DNA of 55,592 bases from the NCBI GenBank assembly GCA_903930535.1, contig CAIYYX010000088.1:1-55592 (forward strand), read 5' to 3'. This document shows positions 24,869 to 33,145 of the stretch, piece after piece (position 1 is the stretch's first letter; the number at the start of each line of letters is the position of its first letter). The notes under the pieces were generated by a model. The model was not told where the DNA came from, made no database searches, and saw only the letters and a program-made list of their open reading frames with translations. The position numbers were made by a program, and so were the translations under genes. The stretch comes from an uncultured Sterolibacterium sp. (GTDB taxonomy: Bacteria > Pseudomonadota > Gammaproteobacteria > Burkholderiales > Rhodocyclaceae).

Positions 24869-24885
24869 ATGGGATGAGAAGAGAG

Positions 24886-26049
24886 ATGAGAAAGAAACTA
24901 TTTTTCCTGATACTGGCCGGCGCACTTTCCCTGTCCGCGCAGGCCGCGGACAAGATCAAGATCGGCTTCATCGGCACCCTGTCGGGTCCCGGCGGCGTCA
25001 TCGGTGTCGCCATTCGCGACGGCTTCCAACTCGGCCTGGAGCATGCGGGCGGCAAGCTCGGTGGCCTGCCCACCGAACTCCTGATCGAGGACGACCAGCA
25101 GAAGCCCGACGTCGCCAAGCAACTCGCGGAAAGAATGGTCAAGCGCGACAAGGTCGACATCATGACCGGCATCGTCTTCCAGAACATCCTGCAGGCGGTC
25201 GAGCCGACGGTTCTCGGCGCCGAGACCTTTTACATCACCCCCAACACGGGCCCCACGGATCTGGCCGGCGCCGCCTGCAATCCCTATTTCTTCGCGGTCT
25301 CCTGGGCCAGCGACAATTACTCCGAGGCCGTCGGCAAGCACTTGAACGACAAGGGCTTCAAGAACGTCTTCGTCATCACGCCGAACTATCCCGGCGGCAA
25401 GGACGTGGTTGCGGGGCTCAAACGCTACTATAAGGGGGCTCTCGCCGGCGAGGTCTATACCAAGCTCGGCCAGTTGGACTATGCGGTGGAAATATCGCAA
25501 ATGCGCGCCGCCAAACCCGACGCCGTCTTCCTGTTCCTGCCTGGCGGCATGGGGGTGAATTTCCTCAAGCAATGGCAACAAGCAGGCCTGGGCAAAGATA
25601 TCCCCCTGATCGGCACCGGCTGGTCCTTCGATCAGGACACGCTGGCTGCGGTGGGCGAACCGACCCTGGGCGCATTGAATGCCGCCCACTGGAACCTCGA
25701 TACCAACAACCCGACCAACAAGAAATTCGTTGCCGACTTCGAAAAGAAATACGGCAGACTGCCCAACGAATATGCCTCGCAGGGCTACGACGCGGCCATG
25801 CTGATTGACGGCGCCGTGCGCGACGTCAAGGGCAAGGTCGAGGACAAGCCTGCTTTGCGCCGCGCGCTCGAGGCAGCCAACTTCAAGTCTGTCCGCGGCG
25901 CCTTCAAGTTCAACAAGAACCACTTCCCTATCCAGAACTACTACCTGAGACAGGTGATCAAGGACGACAAGGGCCGCTTCGTCAATAAAACGGTGGCGAC
26001 GATATTCACCGATCACTCCGACGCCTACGTCGCGGCCTGCAAGATGTAA
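24886..26049 (+). CDS. livK: Branched-chain amino acid-type ABC transporter, substrate-binding protein
   Basis: About 387 residues with a cleavable signal peptide MRKKLFFLILAGALSLSAQA. The mature periplasmic protein starts ADKIKIGFIGTLSGPGGVIG, the peripla_BP_6 (LivK/amide-binding) signature. It continues with IEDDQQKPDVAKQLAERMV and NEYASQGYDAAMLIDGA. ATG 24886 is chosen, with GAGAAGAGAG upstream; ATG 24874 is also possible. It heads livKHMGF. Ligands of this family include Leu/Ile/Val, urea, amides and aromatic acids such as benzoate derivatives; the preceding ubiD suggests an aromatic acid here (inference). Confidence 0.9.
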   Translation: MRKKLFFLILAGALSLSAQAADKIKIGFIGTLSGPGGVIGVAIRDGFQLGLEHAGGKLGGLPTELLIEDDQQKPDVAKQLAERMVKRDKVDIMTGIVFQNILQAVEPTVLGAETFYITPNTGPTDLAGAACNPYFFAVSWASDNYSEAVGKHLNDKGFKNVFVITPNYPGGKDVVAGLKRYYKGALAGEVYTKLGQLDYAVEISQMRAAKPDAVFLFLPGGMGVNFLKQWQQAGLGKDIPLIGTGWSFDQDTLAAVGEPTLGALNAAHWNLDTNNPTNKKFVADFEKKYGRLPNEYASQGYDAAMLIDGAVRDVKGKVEDKPALRRALEAANFKSVRGAFKFNKNHFPIQNYYLRQVIKDDKGRFVNKTVATIFTDHSDAYVAACKM

Positions 26050-26095
26050 GAACGCCTCTCCCCGGCCTTACTAGCCCAGGCCAGGGAGAAATTAC

Positions 26096-27016
26096 ATGAC
26101 CTGGATCCTCTTTCTCGAGCAGTGCTTGAACGGCCTGCAGTTCGGCCTCATGCTTTTTCTGCTGGCGGCCGGGCTGACCCTGGTCTTCGGCATCATGGAT
26201 CTCATCAACCTCGCCCACGGTTCGCTCTACATGGCGGGCGCTTATCTCGTCGCGACCCTGACCCAGGCCACAGGATCCTTCATGCTCGGGGTGACGCTCG
26301 GCATCGCGGCCACGGCCTTGCTCGGCATGGCACTCGAAGTGCTGCTCTTGCGCGGCCTCTACAAGCGCGACCACCTGAGTCAGGTGCTGGCCACCTTCGC
26401 CCTGATTCTCATAGCCAATGAAACCACCCGCGTCATCTGGGGCGTCCAGCCGCTCACCCTCAACGTGCCCGACACCCTTTCCGGTTCCGTGCAGTTGCTG
26501 CCGGGCCTGACCTACCCGGCCTTTCGCCTGACCATCATCTTGGTCGGCCTGGCCGTGGCCGCAGCACTCTACATCCTCGTGGTGAAGACCCGGATCGGCA
26601 TGCTGATCCGCGCCGGCGCCTCCAACAGGCAAATGGCCATGGCCATGGGCACCGACATCAAATGGCTGTTCACCGCCGTCTTCGGCGCCGGCGCGGCGCT
26701 TTGCGCCCTGGCCGGCGCCATGCTCGCTCCCTTGCTGGCCGTCGAAGTGGGCATGGGCGAGAGCATATTGATTCTCGCTTTCGTCACCGTGGTCATCGGC
26801 GGCATCGGTTCGATCCGCGGCGCCTTCATCGGTGCGATTCTGGTCGGCGTCGTGGACACCTTCGGCCGCGCCTTCATGCCGACGCTTCTGCGGGCGGCGC
26901 TGCCGCCCTCGTTCGCCGATGCGGCGGGGCCGGCCCTGGCTTCCATCTCCATCTATCTCCTGATGGTGGGCGTGCTGTTCTGGAAGCCGCGCGGACTCTT
27001 TCCGGTCGGGAGTTGA
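26096..27016 (+). CDS. livH: Branched-chain-type ABC transporter permease
   Basis: 306-residue inner-membrane permease with about eight hydrophobic segments, typical LivH length. Characteristic pieces are LFLLAAGLTLVFGIMDLINLAHGSLYMAGAYL (in parts), RAGASNRQMAMAMGTDIKWL (the cytoplasmic EAA-like loop that docks on the ATPases) and VIGGIGSIRGAFIGAILVG. It starts 46 bases after livK and ends two bases before livM. It forms the translocation pore with LivM. Confidence 0.93.
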   Translation: MTWILFLEQCLNGLQFGLMLFLLAAGLTLVFGIMDLINLAHGSLYMAGAYLVATLTQATGSFMLGVTLGIAATALLGMALEVLLLRGLYKRDHLSQVLATFALILIANETTRVIWGVQPLTLNVPDTLSGSVQLLPGLTYPAFRLTIILVGLAVAAALYILVVKTRIGMLIRAGASNRQMAMAMGTDIKWLFTAVFGAGAALCALAGAMLAPLLAVEVGMGESILILAFVTVVIGGIGSIRGAFIGAILVGVVDTFGRAFMPTLLRAALPPSFADAAGPALASISIYLLMVGVLFWKPRGLFPVGS

Positions 27017-27018
27017 GC

Positions 27019-27949
27019 ATGCGGCATGCATGGCTCGCGGTACTCATCGCTCTCGCCCTGGCCTTCCCGAAGATCGCCGCCCTGCTGGGCCAGGAATTCT
27101 ATGTGTCCTTCGCCAGCCGCGTGCTGATCTGGGCGCTCCTGGCCTCCAGTCTCAACCTCCTGGTCGGCATGGGCGGCATGGTGAGCCTGGGCCACGCCGC
27201 CTTCTTCGGCGCCGGCGCCTATGTGGTCGGCATCATCGCGGCAGATCTGCCGCAGCTCTCCAGCGCCCTTCTTGCCTGGCCGCTGGCCATGGCGGTCAAT
27301 GCCGCTCTGGCCCTCCTCATCGGCGTCGTCAGCCTGCGCACTCGCGGCGTCTATTTCATCATGATCACCCTGGCCTTCGCCCAGATGGTTTTGTACATTT
27401 TCGTCTCCATCAAGGGCTATGGCGGCGACGACGGCATGACCATCGCCAGGCGCTCCAGCCTGCCGGGAGTTAACATGGCGGACGACACAGCCTTCTACTA
27501 TGTGGTGCTTGCGCTTCTCGGCTTTTCTCTCCACGCCCTCGGGCGCCTCAAGGCATCCCGCTTCGGTCGCGCCCTCATGGGCATCAAGGACAACGAGGAA
27601 CGCATGGAGTCCATGGGCTACCCGACTTTCCAGCTGAAGCTGGCGTCCTTTGTCATTGCCGGCTCTCTGGCCGGGCTCGCGGGCGCCTTGATGGCCAATC
27701 AGAATGGCTTCGTCAGCCCCAACATGCTGCATTGGGATCAGTCGGGCACGGCGCTGGTCATGGTCATCCTGGGCGGACTGGGCAGCTTGTGGGGGGGGGC
27801 TCGCCGGCGCGGCGGTGTATATGCTTCTGCAGGAGGTGCTGACTGCCTTCACAGCGCATTGGCAGATTGCCCTGGGGCTTTTCCTGCTGGCCGTCGTCTT
27901 CTTCGCTCCAGGCGGCATCGCAGGATTGTTTTCGAGGAAACCGCGGTGA
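27019..27949 (+). CDS. livM: Branched-chain-type ABC transporter permease, frameshifted in a G9 run
   Basis: LivM permease, ~310 residues if intact: VGMGGMVSLGHAAFFGAGAY, LRTRGVYFIMITLAFAQM and ASRFGRALMGIKDNEERME (ATPase-docking loop) are all present. After GGLGSLWGG (about residue 257) a run of nine G (27791-27799) throws the frame off; the true end, LAGAAVYMLLQEVLTAF ... GGIAGLFSRKPR, continues in the next frame to TGA 27947-27949. Eight G would restore it. As written, the frame instead runs through ~45 nonsense residues straight into livG, giving a 27019-28707 open frame. This is either a homopolymer sequencing error, a true mutation or a slippery phase-variable tract. The start is two bases after the livH stop. 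Confidence 0.85.
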
Positions 27950-28707
27950 GCAGAAGCGGCAACCTGCTCGAGACCCATGCACTGAAGAAGCACTTCGGCG
28001 GCCTGCAGGTCACGGACTCCGTATCTCTTTCCATTCGCCGCGGAGAATGCCACGCAGTCATCGGCCCCAATGGTGCCGGCAAGACGACGCTGATCAGTCA
28101 GATCTCGGGCGTCCTGAAACCTGACGCCGGCAGCGTGGTCTTCGACGGCCGCGACATCACGGCGTATTCCGTGCACAGCCGCGCCAGGCTGGGCTTCGCC
28201 CGCTCCTTCCAGATCACCAGCATTCTCCCCGGCTTCAGCGTCGCGGACAATGTCGGGCTCGCAGTCCAGGCCGTGACCGGTACGAGCTTCAGCTTCTGGC
28301 GTGCAGTCGACGCGGATCATGAACTGGCTGACAGAGCGTTGGAGATATTGCGCGAAGTCGGCCTGGAAAGCCTTGCCGGACGCCTGGCAAAGGACTTGTC
28401 ACACGGCGAACACAGGCAGCTCGAAATCGCCCTGGCATTGGCGACACGGCCGCAGCTCCTGCTGCTCGACGAGCCCATGGCGGGAATGGGGCCGGAGGAG
28501 TCCGAGCGCATGGTGGGCCTGATCGCCGGCCTCAAGGGCAGCCATACCATTGTCCTGGTCGAGCACGACATGGATGCCGTGTTCCGCCTGGCCGACCGCA
28601 TTTCGGTACTGGTTTCCGGACGAATCATCGCTACAGGCACAGGGGAAGAAATCCGCGCCAATGCAGAGGTTAAAATTGCATACTTGGGTGCGGAGGAAGC
28701 GCCTTGA
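27946..28707 (+). CDS. livG: Branched-chain-type ABC transporter ATP-binding protein
   Basis: 253-residue ATPase. Walker A GPNGAGKTTLI (about residues 42-52), ABC signature LSHGEHRQLEIALALA, Walker B LLLLDEPMAGMG, switch His in IVLVEHDMDAVF. It starts with GTG at 27946, overlapping the livM stop as GTGA, provided livM is read in its restored frame. Powers uptake together with LivF. The longer fused frame from livM is an artefact of the G9 tract rather than a designed permease-ATPase fusion, because the joining stretch is not membrane-like. Confidence 0.92.
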   Translation: MSRSGNLLETHALKKHFGGLQVTDSVSLSIRRGECHAVIGPNGAGKTTLISQISGVLKPDAGSVVFDGRDITAYSVHSRARLGFARSFQITSILPGFSVADNVGLAVQAVTGTSFSFWRAVDADHELADRALEILREVGLESLAGRLAKDLSHGEHRQLEIALALATRPQLLLLDEPMAGMGPEESERMVGLIAGLKGSHTIVLVEHDMDAVFRLADRISVLVSGRIIATGTGEEIRANAEVKIAYLGAEEAP

Positions 28708-29414
28708 CCGTCCTTCTCTCAGTCGAGCGTCTCGAGACCTGTTACGGCGCCAGCCAGGCCCTGTTCGGGATCGACCTTGCCATCCGCGAGGGAGAAATGG
28801 TTACCCTGCTCGGCCGCAATGGCATGGGCAAGACGACGACGGTGAAAAGCATCGTCGGCCTCCTGCAGCCGCGACTAGGCAGTATCATTTTTCGCGGCGA
28901 AGCGATCACAGGGCTCACGGCGGACCGCATCGGCCGCGCCGGTATTGGCCTGGTGCCCGAGGGGCGGCAGATATTCCCCAATCTCTCGGTGCGGGAAAAC
29001 CTGCTGGCCTGGCGCTCCAATCGCAGCGGCACGAGTCAGCCCTGGACACTGGACAAGGTCTTCGCGTTTTTTCCCAGCTTAGCCGACAGGCAGAGCCACA
29101 TGGGCAACCAGCTCTCGGGAGGCGAGCAGCAGATGCTGGCGATTGGCCGGGTATTGATGACCAATCCCCACCTGATGATCCTCGACGAGGCAACGGAAGG
29201 CCTGGCCCCCCTGGTGCGTGCCGACATCTGGCGCTGCCTGGTGGCGCTCAAGGAGACCGGCCTCGCGCTCCTGGTCATCGACAAATACGTGCGCACCCTC
29301 ATCGGCATCGCCGACCGGCATTACATCATCGAGCGCGGGCGGGTAGAGTGGCAGGGAAGTTCGTCTGCCTTGAGCCAACAGCCGGAATTGTGGCAGCGCT
29401 ACCTTGGCGTTTGA
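28704..29414 (+). CDS. livF: Branched-chain-type ABC transporter ATP-binding protein
   Basis: 236-residue second ATPase. Walker A GRNGMGKTTTVKSIVG, then RAGIGLVPEGRQIFPNLSV (LivF hallmark), signature LSGGEQQMLAIGRVLM, Walker B HLMILDEATEGLAP. One deviation: the switch region reads LLVIDKYVRTLIGI, so the usual E/Q-x-x/H triad (VEQN or similar in LivF) is IDKY. The start is TTG at 28704, overlapping the livG stop as TTGA, with GGAGGA upstream. Last gene of the transporter operon, 24 bases before a small hypothetical gene. Confidence 0.93.
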   Translation: MTVLLSVERLETCYGASQALFGIDLAIREGEMVTLLGRNGMGKTTTVKSIVGLLQPRLGSIIFRGEAITGLTADRIGRAGIGLVPEGRQIFPNLSVRENLLAWRSNRSGTSQPWTLDKVFAFFPSLADRQSHMGNQLSGGEQQMLAIGRVLMTNPHLMILDEATEGLAPLVRADIWRCLVALKETGLALLVIDKYVRTLIGIADRHYIIERGRVEWQGSSSALSQQPELWQRYLGV

Positions 29415-29438
29415 TGCGAAACGATTGAGGAGATCCGC

Positions 29439-29699
29439 ATGCGCTCGACTCGTGCAACGGCAGCCGTAGCCCGGCTAAATGAGCGGAGCAAAGGACAACA
29501 CTACATCCTGGCCATCACGAGCACGGGCCTGTTCAAGCTGCGCGAACGGATGGAAGAAGGCGACCAGGAGGTTTCCGCTACCCTCTCTCTCGATGACTTT
29601 GTCCGCCTTGTCAATTCCATGGGTCCGCAAAAAAAAATTCGCATGACAAAAAACGATGCCGCCTTCATGAAACAGCTGGTCAGAAAACCCAAGACCTGA
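29439..29699 (+). CDS. Small hypothetical protein
   Basis: 86 residues, basic, soluble, preceded by GAGGAG seven bases before the ATG, so it is probably translated. The middle reads QHYILAITSTGLFKLRERME and the end is Lys-rich (KKIRMTKNDAAFMKQLVRKP). No signal peptide, Cys or recognised motif. It follows livF by 24 bases and may be co-transcribed with it, but no functional link is visible. I do not recognise the family. Confidence 0.65.
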   Translation: MRSTRATAAVARLNERSKGQHYILAITSTGLFKLRERMEEGDQEVSATLSLDDFVRLVNSMGPQKKIRMTKNDAAFMKQLVRKPKT

Positions 29700-29723
29700 A
29701 AGCTTGCCTATCCCGGAGTCAGC

Positions 29724-30362
29724 CTATGACGACTTCCGTGCCACCACATCGATCAAGGCAGAACGTCCGGAATGATGGCGCTGGCTGCCAGACCCCTCCT
29801 GGAGGTTGTCCTCATATTCGCGAAGTTCGAGAAACTCCATGTCCGGAAAAGATTCGCGCATCAATGCCTCGGTGTAGAGATAGTCGATATTGGAAGGCCC
29901 GCCGGTCTTGTACTCGAGCTGCTTGGGCGTGTAGCCATGAATCAGCAGCAGGCCGCCGGGCCTGAGCGCGTTCTTCATCGCGGCGAATATGAGCGCACGC
30001 TGCAACGGTGACAAAAACTGGATGAATACGGCCAGGACCGCATCGTATGCGGCCACCGGCCAATCCCACTTCAGTATGTCGGCGAGGATGAAGTCGACCT
30101 CGACATGCCGCTCGACCGCCAGGCGTTTCGCCTTGTGCAGCGCGATCGGCGAAAACTCCACCGCCGTGACGGTCAGGCCCTCTTCCGCCATCCAGACACT
30201 GTTGCGCCCCTCGCCGTCGGCGACGGACAGTGCAGTCTTTCCCGACTGCAAGCGTTCTGCCTGGCGCGCCACGAACTTGTTCGCCTCTGTGCCGAACAGA
30301 TAGTCGTCGCCGACCGCAGTGAAGCGGCCGTTCCAGTATTTTTCTTCGTCGCTCTGGTTCAT
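29724..30362 (-). CDS. Class I SAM-dependent methyltransferase (TehB/thiopurine methyltransferase-like)
   Basis: 212-residue cytosolic methyltransferase. The N-terminus MNQSDEEKYWNGRFTAVGDD and YLFGTEANKFV are typical of the TehB/TPMT-like group. SAM motif I is LSVADGEGRNSVWMAEEG, where A replaces the usual D/C before D-x-G-x-G-R; motif II TAVEFSPIALHKAK follows, then LLLIHGYTPKQ. The start at ATG 30362 lies six bases after the thrC stop, so it is probably the last gene of the alaT-hom-thrC unit. Similar proteins detoxify tellurite or small nucleophiles; the substrate here is open. Confidence 0.85.
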   Translation of the reverse strand: MNQSDEEKYWNGRFTAVGDDYLFGTEANKFVARQAERLQSGKTALSVADGEGRNSVWMAEEGLTVTAVEFSPIALHKAKRLAVERHVEVDFILADILKWDWPVAAYDAVLAVFIQFLSPLQRALIFAAMKNALRPGGLLLIHGYTPKQLEYKTGGPSNIDYLYTEALMRESFPDMEFLELREYEDNLQEGSGSQRHHSGRSALIDVVARKSS

Positions 30363-30367
30363 TATTT

Positions 30368-31798
30368 TTAATGGCTGTGGTTGGCTATGAAATCTTTGAT
30401 GGCGTTCGCATCGGCTGTCAGTACCGTGAAGCGCTGCGGCAGTAGCTCGATCCCTTCGAGTCCGGCGGGTCTCTCCGGCTCGCGGCCGAGCGCCTCCAGT
30501 ATGGTCTCGTCGAACTTGGCCGCCAGCGCCGTCTCCAGGCAAACAAGCGGCACGTCGGGATCGCGATGCGCAAGTCCCACCGTGAGACCGTCGGCGGTAT
30601 GGGTGTCCACCATGATGGCATGTTTCTGCCAGACTTCGCGTATCGTCTTGATGCGGTCGGTGTGCACGCTTTTTCCTGAGACGAAACCGAAATCCTTGAT
30701 GCGGGAATAGTGGGCTGTCCCCGACAGATCGAAGGCGGCGCCGGCATCGACTTTCCCCCAGAGCTCCTGCACCTTCGTGCCATCGCGCCCGACCAGGTCG
30801 AAGACGAAGCGCTCGAAGTTCGAGGCCTTCGAGATGTCCATGGAAGGACTGCTGGTCGATCGCGTCTCCGCATTGCTGCGCGGACGATAGACGCCGGTCA
30901 TGAAGAACTCGTCGAGCACGTCGTTCTCGTTGGTGGCGAGTATCAGTTGCCGGATGGGCAGGCCCATCATGCGCGCGATATGGCCGGCGCAGATATTGCC
31001 GAAGTTTCCCGAGGGGACGGAGAACGAAACCTGCTGCTCATTGCTCTCTGTGGCGGCGAAGTAGCCCTTGAAGTAATAAACGATTTGCGCCGCCACGCGC
31101 GCCCAGTTGATGGAATTGACCGTGCCGATCTTGTACTTCGACTTGAAGGCATGGTCGTTGCTCACAGACTTCACGATGTCCTGGCAGTCGTCGAAGACGC
31201 CCTTCACGGCAATATTGTGGATATTCGGATCGGCGAGCGAAAACATCTGCGCCGTCTGGAAGCGGCTCATCTTGCCGTGCGGCGAGAGCATGAAGACGCG
31301 GATGCCGCGTTTGCCGCGCATCGCATACTCGGCCGAAGATCCGGTGTCGCCCGAGGTGGCACCGAGAATGTTGAGCTCTTCGCCGTTCTTCTCGAGAACA
31401 TACTCGAATAGATTGCCGAGCAACTGCATGGCCATGTCCTTGAACGCCAGGGTCGGGCCGTTGGAGAGTTCGAGTATGCCCAGCCCGGGTTCGAGCCAGT
31501 AGAGCGGCGTGATCTGCCCGGCATCGTCGCCGGCGCGTGCGTTGCAATAGATTTCTGCCGTGTATGTCCTGTCTATCAGGGTCTTCAGGTCATGAGCGGG
31601 AATGTCGGTGATGAATTTCTCCAGCACCTTGAAGGCCAACTCGGGGTATGTCAGATGCCGCCATGCTTCGAGTTCGCCAGGGCTTACCTTGGGATAGTGC
31701 TCTGGCAGGTAGAGGCCGCCGTCGGGGGCGAGCCCCGCCAACAGGATCTCGGTGAAACTCCTGGCCGGCGAGTTCCCCCTTGTCGAGATGTAGCGCAT
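30368..31798 (-). CDS. thrC: Threonine synthase
   Basis: 476-residue PLP enzyme that turns O-phosphohomoserine into threonine. It begins MRYISTRGNSPA, the classic threonine synthase N-terminus, and carries the PLP lysine in SNGPTLAFKDMAMQLLG. Further family pieces are GATSGDTGSSAEYAM, the phosphate-binding VPSGNFGNICAGHIA and LILATNENDVLDEF. Length matches the long (fungal/proteobacterial, type 2) class. The stop of hom and the start of thrC are adjacent (31798/31799), so translation is coupled. Confidence 0.97.
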   Translation of the reverse strand: MRYISTRGNSPARSFTEILLAGLAPDGGLYLPEHYPKVSPGELEAWRHLTYPELAFKVLEKFITDIPAHDLKTLIDRTYTAEIYCNARAGDDAGQITPLYWLEPGLGILELSNGPTLAFKDMAMQLLGNLFEYVLEKNGEELNILGATSGDTGSSAEYAMRGKRGIRVFMLSPHGKMSRFQTAQMFSLADPNIHNIAVKGVFDDCQDIVKSVSNDHAFKSKYKIGTVNSINWARVAAQIVYYFKGYFAATESNEQQVSFSVPSGNFGNICAGHIARMMGLPIRQLILATNENDVLDEFFMTGVYRPRSNAETRSTSSPSMDISKASNFERFVFDLVGRDGTKVQELWGKVDAGAAFDLSGTAHYSRIKDFGFVSGKSVHTDRIKTIREVWQKHAIMVDTHTADGLTVGLAHRDPDVPLVCLETALAAKFDETILEALGREPERPAGLEGIELLPQRFTVLTADANAIKDFIANHSH

Positions 31799-33124
31799 CT
31801 ACTTGTCCAGTTCTTCGAGGCGCAGGCGGGTAACCTTGCTTTTCACTACGGGCAGAGCCTCTATCAGAGCGATGGCGGCATCGATATGCTTCTCGCGCGT
31901 CTGGTGGGTGAGCATGATGATGTCGGTCTGCTCTTCCCCCTCGCCGGGCTCGCGCTGAATCATGGCACCGATGGAGATCTGCTGGTCGGCGAGTATGCGC
32001 GTGACGTCGGCTAGCACGCCGGGTTTGTCGGAAACCGTCAGGCGCAGGTAGTAGCTGGTCTCGACCTCGGACATCGGCAGGATGGGCGTGTCGATCAGCG
32101 CGTCGGGCTGGAAGGCCAGATGCGGCACGCGGTGCTCGGGATCCGCCGTGTGCATGCGGGTGATATCGACCAGGTCGGCGATCACCGCCGAGGCCGTGGG
32201 CTCAGCCCCTGCTCCTTTGCCATAGTAAAGCGTAGCGCCGACGGCGTCGCCCTGTACCAGGACAGCGTTCATCGCCCCCTCGACATTGGCGATCAGGCGC
32301 CGGCTCGGAATCAGGGTCGGATGCACGCGCAGTTCGATGCCATCCTTGCCGTTGACCGAAACACGCTTGGTGATACCCAGGAGCTTGATGCGGTAACCGA
32401 GTTGCTCGGCGTACTTGATGTCGGAAGCGTCGAGCTTTGAAATCCCCTCGATATGGACCTTGTCGAACTGCATCGGAATGCCGAAGGCGATCGCCGCCAT
32501 GATGGTGAGCTTGTGCGCCGCATCGACACCCTCGATGTCGAAGGTCGGGTCGGCTTCTGCATAGCCCAGCCGCTGCGCCTCCTTCAACACTTCCGAAAAG
32601 GCCAGGCCCTTGTCGCGCATCTCCGACAGGATGAAGTTTGTGGTGCCGTTGATGATGCCGGCGATCCACTGGATGCGGTTGGCGGTGAGACCTTCGCGCA
32701 GGGCCTTGATGATGGGAATGCCGCCGGCCACGGCGGCCTCGAAGGCCACCATCACGCCCTTCTTCTGCGCGGCGGCGAATATCTCGTTGCCGTGCTTGGC
32801 GAGCAGCGCCTTGTTGGCGGTGACCACATGCTTGCCGTTATTGATGGCCGCGAGCACCAGGTCCTTGGCAATACCGGTGCCGCCAATCAGTTCGACGACG
32901 ATGTCGATGTCCGGGTCAGTGACGACGGAGAAGGCGTCATCGGTGAGGGCCACCTTTCCCTGGGTAATTCTTTTCGCCAGTTCGAGGTCCTTGTCTGCGA
33001 CCTTGCTGATGCGTATCGGACGTCCGGCGCGGCGGGTGATCTCGCTCTCGTTTCTTGCGAGAACGTTGAAGGTACCGCCGCCGACGGTGCCAATGCCTAA
33101 GAGTCCTACGTGAATCGGTTTCAT
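31799..33124 (-). CDS. hom: Homoserine dehydrogenase
   Basis: 441-residue NAD(P)H enzyme converting aspartate semialdehyde to homoserine, the branch point to threonine and methionine. NAD(P)-binding GLLGIGTVGGGTFNVL at residues 6-21, catalytic region GIINGTTNFILSEM and AEADPTFDIEGVDAAHKL, and a C-terminal ACT domain (YYLRLTVSDKPGVLADVTRIL onward, in parts) that senses threonine. ATG 33124 is chosen; GTG 33133 is an alternative with no better ribosome-binding site. It lies 21 bases after alaT and abuts thrC. Confidence 0.96.
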   Translation of the reverse strand: MKPIHVGLLGIGTVGGGTFNVLARNESEITRRAGRPIRISKVADKDLELAKRITQGKVALTDDAFSVVTDPDIDIVVELIGGTGIAKDLVLAAINNGKHVVTANKALLAKHGNEIFAAAQKKGVMVAFEAAVAGGIPIIKALREGLTANRIQWIAGIINGTTNFILSEMRDKGLAFSEVLKEAQRLGYAEADPTFDIEGVDAAHKLTIMAAIAFGIPMQFDKVHIEGISKLDASDIKYAEQLGYRIKLLGITKRVSVNGKDGIELRVHPTLIPSRRLIANVEGAMNAVLVQGDAVGATLYYGKGAGAEPTASAVIADLVDITRMHTADPEHRVPHLAFQPDALIDTPILPMSEVETSYYLRLTVSDKPGVLADVTRILADQQISIGAMIQREPGEGEEQTDIIMLTHQTREKHIDAAIALIEALPVVKSKVTRLRLEELDK

Positions 33125-33145
33125 GCTGTGCACCAGGTGAATAAT

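Noticed and set aside
23138-24925. Long open frame (595 codons) on the minus strand opposite nadC/ubiD 2
   Set aside because: Antisense shadow: it spans two real genes and has no family features.
27019-28707. A natural LivM-LivG fusion protein
   Set aside because: The joining ~45 residues are Arg/Ala/Gly-rich and not membrane-like, while the adjacent frame carries the true LivM end with GTGA overlap to livG; a one-base frameshift explains it better.
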